Shown here: positions 12,914-13,008 of the stretch, one piece after another
Numbering within the stretch: the stretch's first letter is position 1
How the letters are laid out: every line of letters starts with the position of its first letter
DNA from: Spirochaetaceae bacterium
GTDB taxonomy: Bacteria > Spirochaetota > Spirochaetia > Treponematales > Breznakiellaceae
Length of the DNA: 13,008 nucleotides
Assembly (NCBI GenBank): GCA_031284085.1
Contig: JAITAM010000073.1
Location: 1-13,008 of the forward strand
Reading direction: 5' to 3'
The notes under the pieces: model-generated
Databases searched by the model: none
What the model was told of the DNA's origin: nothing
What the model saw: only the letters and a program-made list of their open reading frames with translations
Translations under genes and position numbers: made by a program

Positions 12914-13008
12914 TCATGTGATTTCAACTGTTAATCGAAGAGCCCGCGGATTAAAACGGAAAAAAATGAAAGCTCTCTTTATAAAGGTTGTTCAAGAAGC
13001 AAAAGAAC
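12870..13008 (+). CDS. Probable REP-associated Y1 (IS200-like) transposase, 5' fragment
   Basis: Forty-six codons run from an ATG at 12870 to the window edge. The peptide starts MSRKLRG, continues CHVISTVNRR, and then KKMKALFIKVVQEAKE. This follows the N-terminal pattern of REP-associated tyrosine transposases (Y-H-V-x-S-R-x-N-R, then a lysine-rich link and M-K-x-L-F-x-x-V-x-x-A-K). These are single-strand HUH nucleases that move or cut short palindromic repeats. The catalytic His-x-His and Tyr would lie beyond the window. Cys replaces the usual Tyr before HV, and Thr the usual Arg. There is no Shine-Dalgarno, and the start sits between inverted repeats, so expression may be very low or the gene may be decaying. 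The family call is moderate. Confidence 0.55.
   Translation, partial: MSRKLRGSTDKGETCHVISTVNRRARGLKRKKMKALFIKVVQEAKE

Overview
The window looks like chromosomal DNA of a treponeme-type spirochaete, plausibly of the gut or termite-gut kind. The support is a Treponema-type (BspA/TpLRR) leucine-rich repeat surface protein, spirochaete-flavoured MurC and Y1-transposase termini, near-balanced base composition by eye, and many short dispersed intergenic repeats. The taxonomic call is inference; no rRNA or tRNA gene is present.

Layout. The left end (1-90, minus) is the N-terminus of a Mur ligase. Positions 91-692 hold no intact gene: they carry dispersed repeats and a truncated HU-like DNA-binding domain fragment wedged between two repeat copies. 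A secreted LRR protein (693-1928, plus) follows and converges on the main locus.

The main locus (2065-12520) is entirely on the minus strand. In transcription order it encodes a secreted cyclase-family metal hydrolase, O-acetylhomoserine sulfhydrylase (MetY), and a methionine-type ABC transporter (MetN, MetI, MetQ). After a 619-bp gap with a 77-bp tandem repeat array come a NifD-like protein, a NifK-like protein, a NifB-like radical SAM enzyme, a free-standing NifX-like domain and a NifH-like Fe protein. A strong promoter (TTGACA, 16-bp spacer, TATAAT at 12677-12650) and a 12-codon leader ORF with an excellent Shine-Dalgarno precede the cyclase gene.

Interpretation. The NifDK-like pair keeps all six P-cluster cysteines and the cofactor-ligating cysteine, and NifB is encoded alongside, but there is no NifE/N and no N2-fixation accessory gene. 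Together with MetY and MetNIQ this matches the logic of the nitrogenase-like methylthio-alkane reductase (Mar) system known from Rhodospirillum rubrum. That system cleaves C-S bonds of small methylthio compounds to methanethiol, which MetY joins to O-acetylhomoserine to give methionine. I propose a spirochaetal Mar-type sulfur-salvage island with its own transporter and a different gene order (D-K-B-X-H). True nitrogenase activity of a group IV enzyme is the main alternative.

The right end (12660-13008) holds another dispersed repeat copy and, on the plus strand, the 5' end of a probable REP-associated (Y1, IS200-like) transposase, which could be the source of the intergenic repeats.
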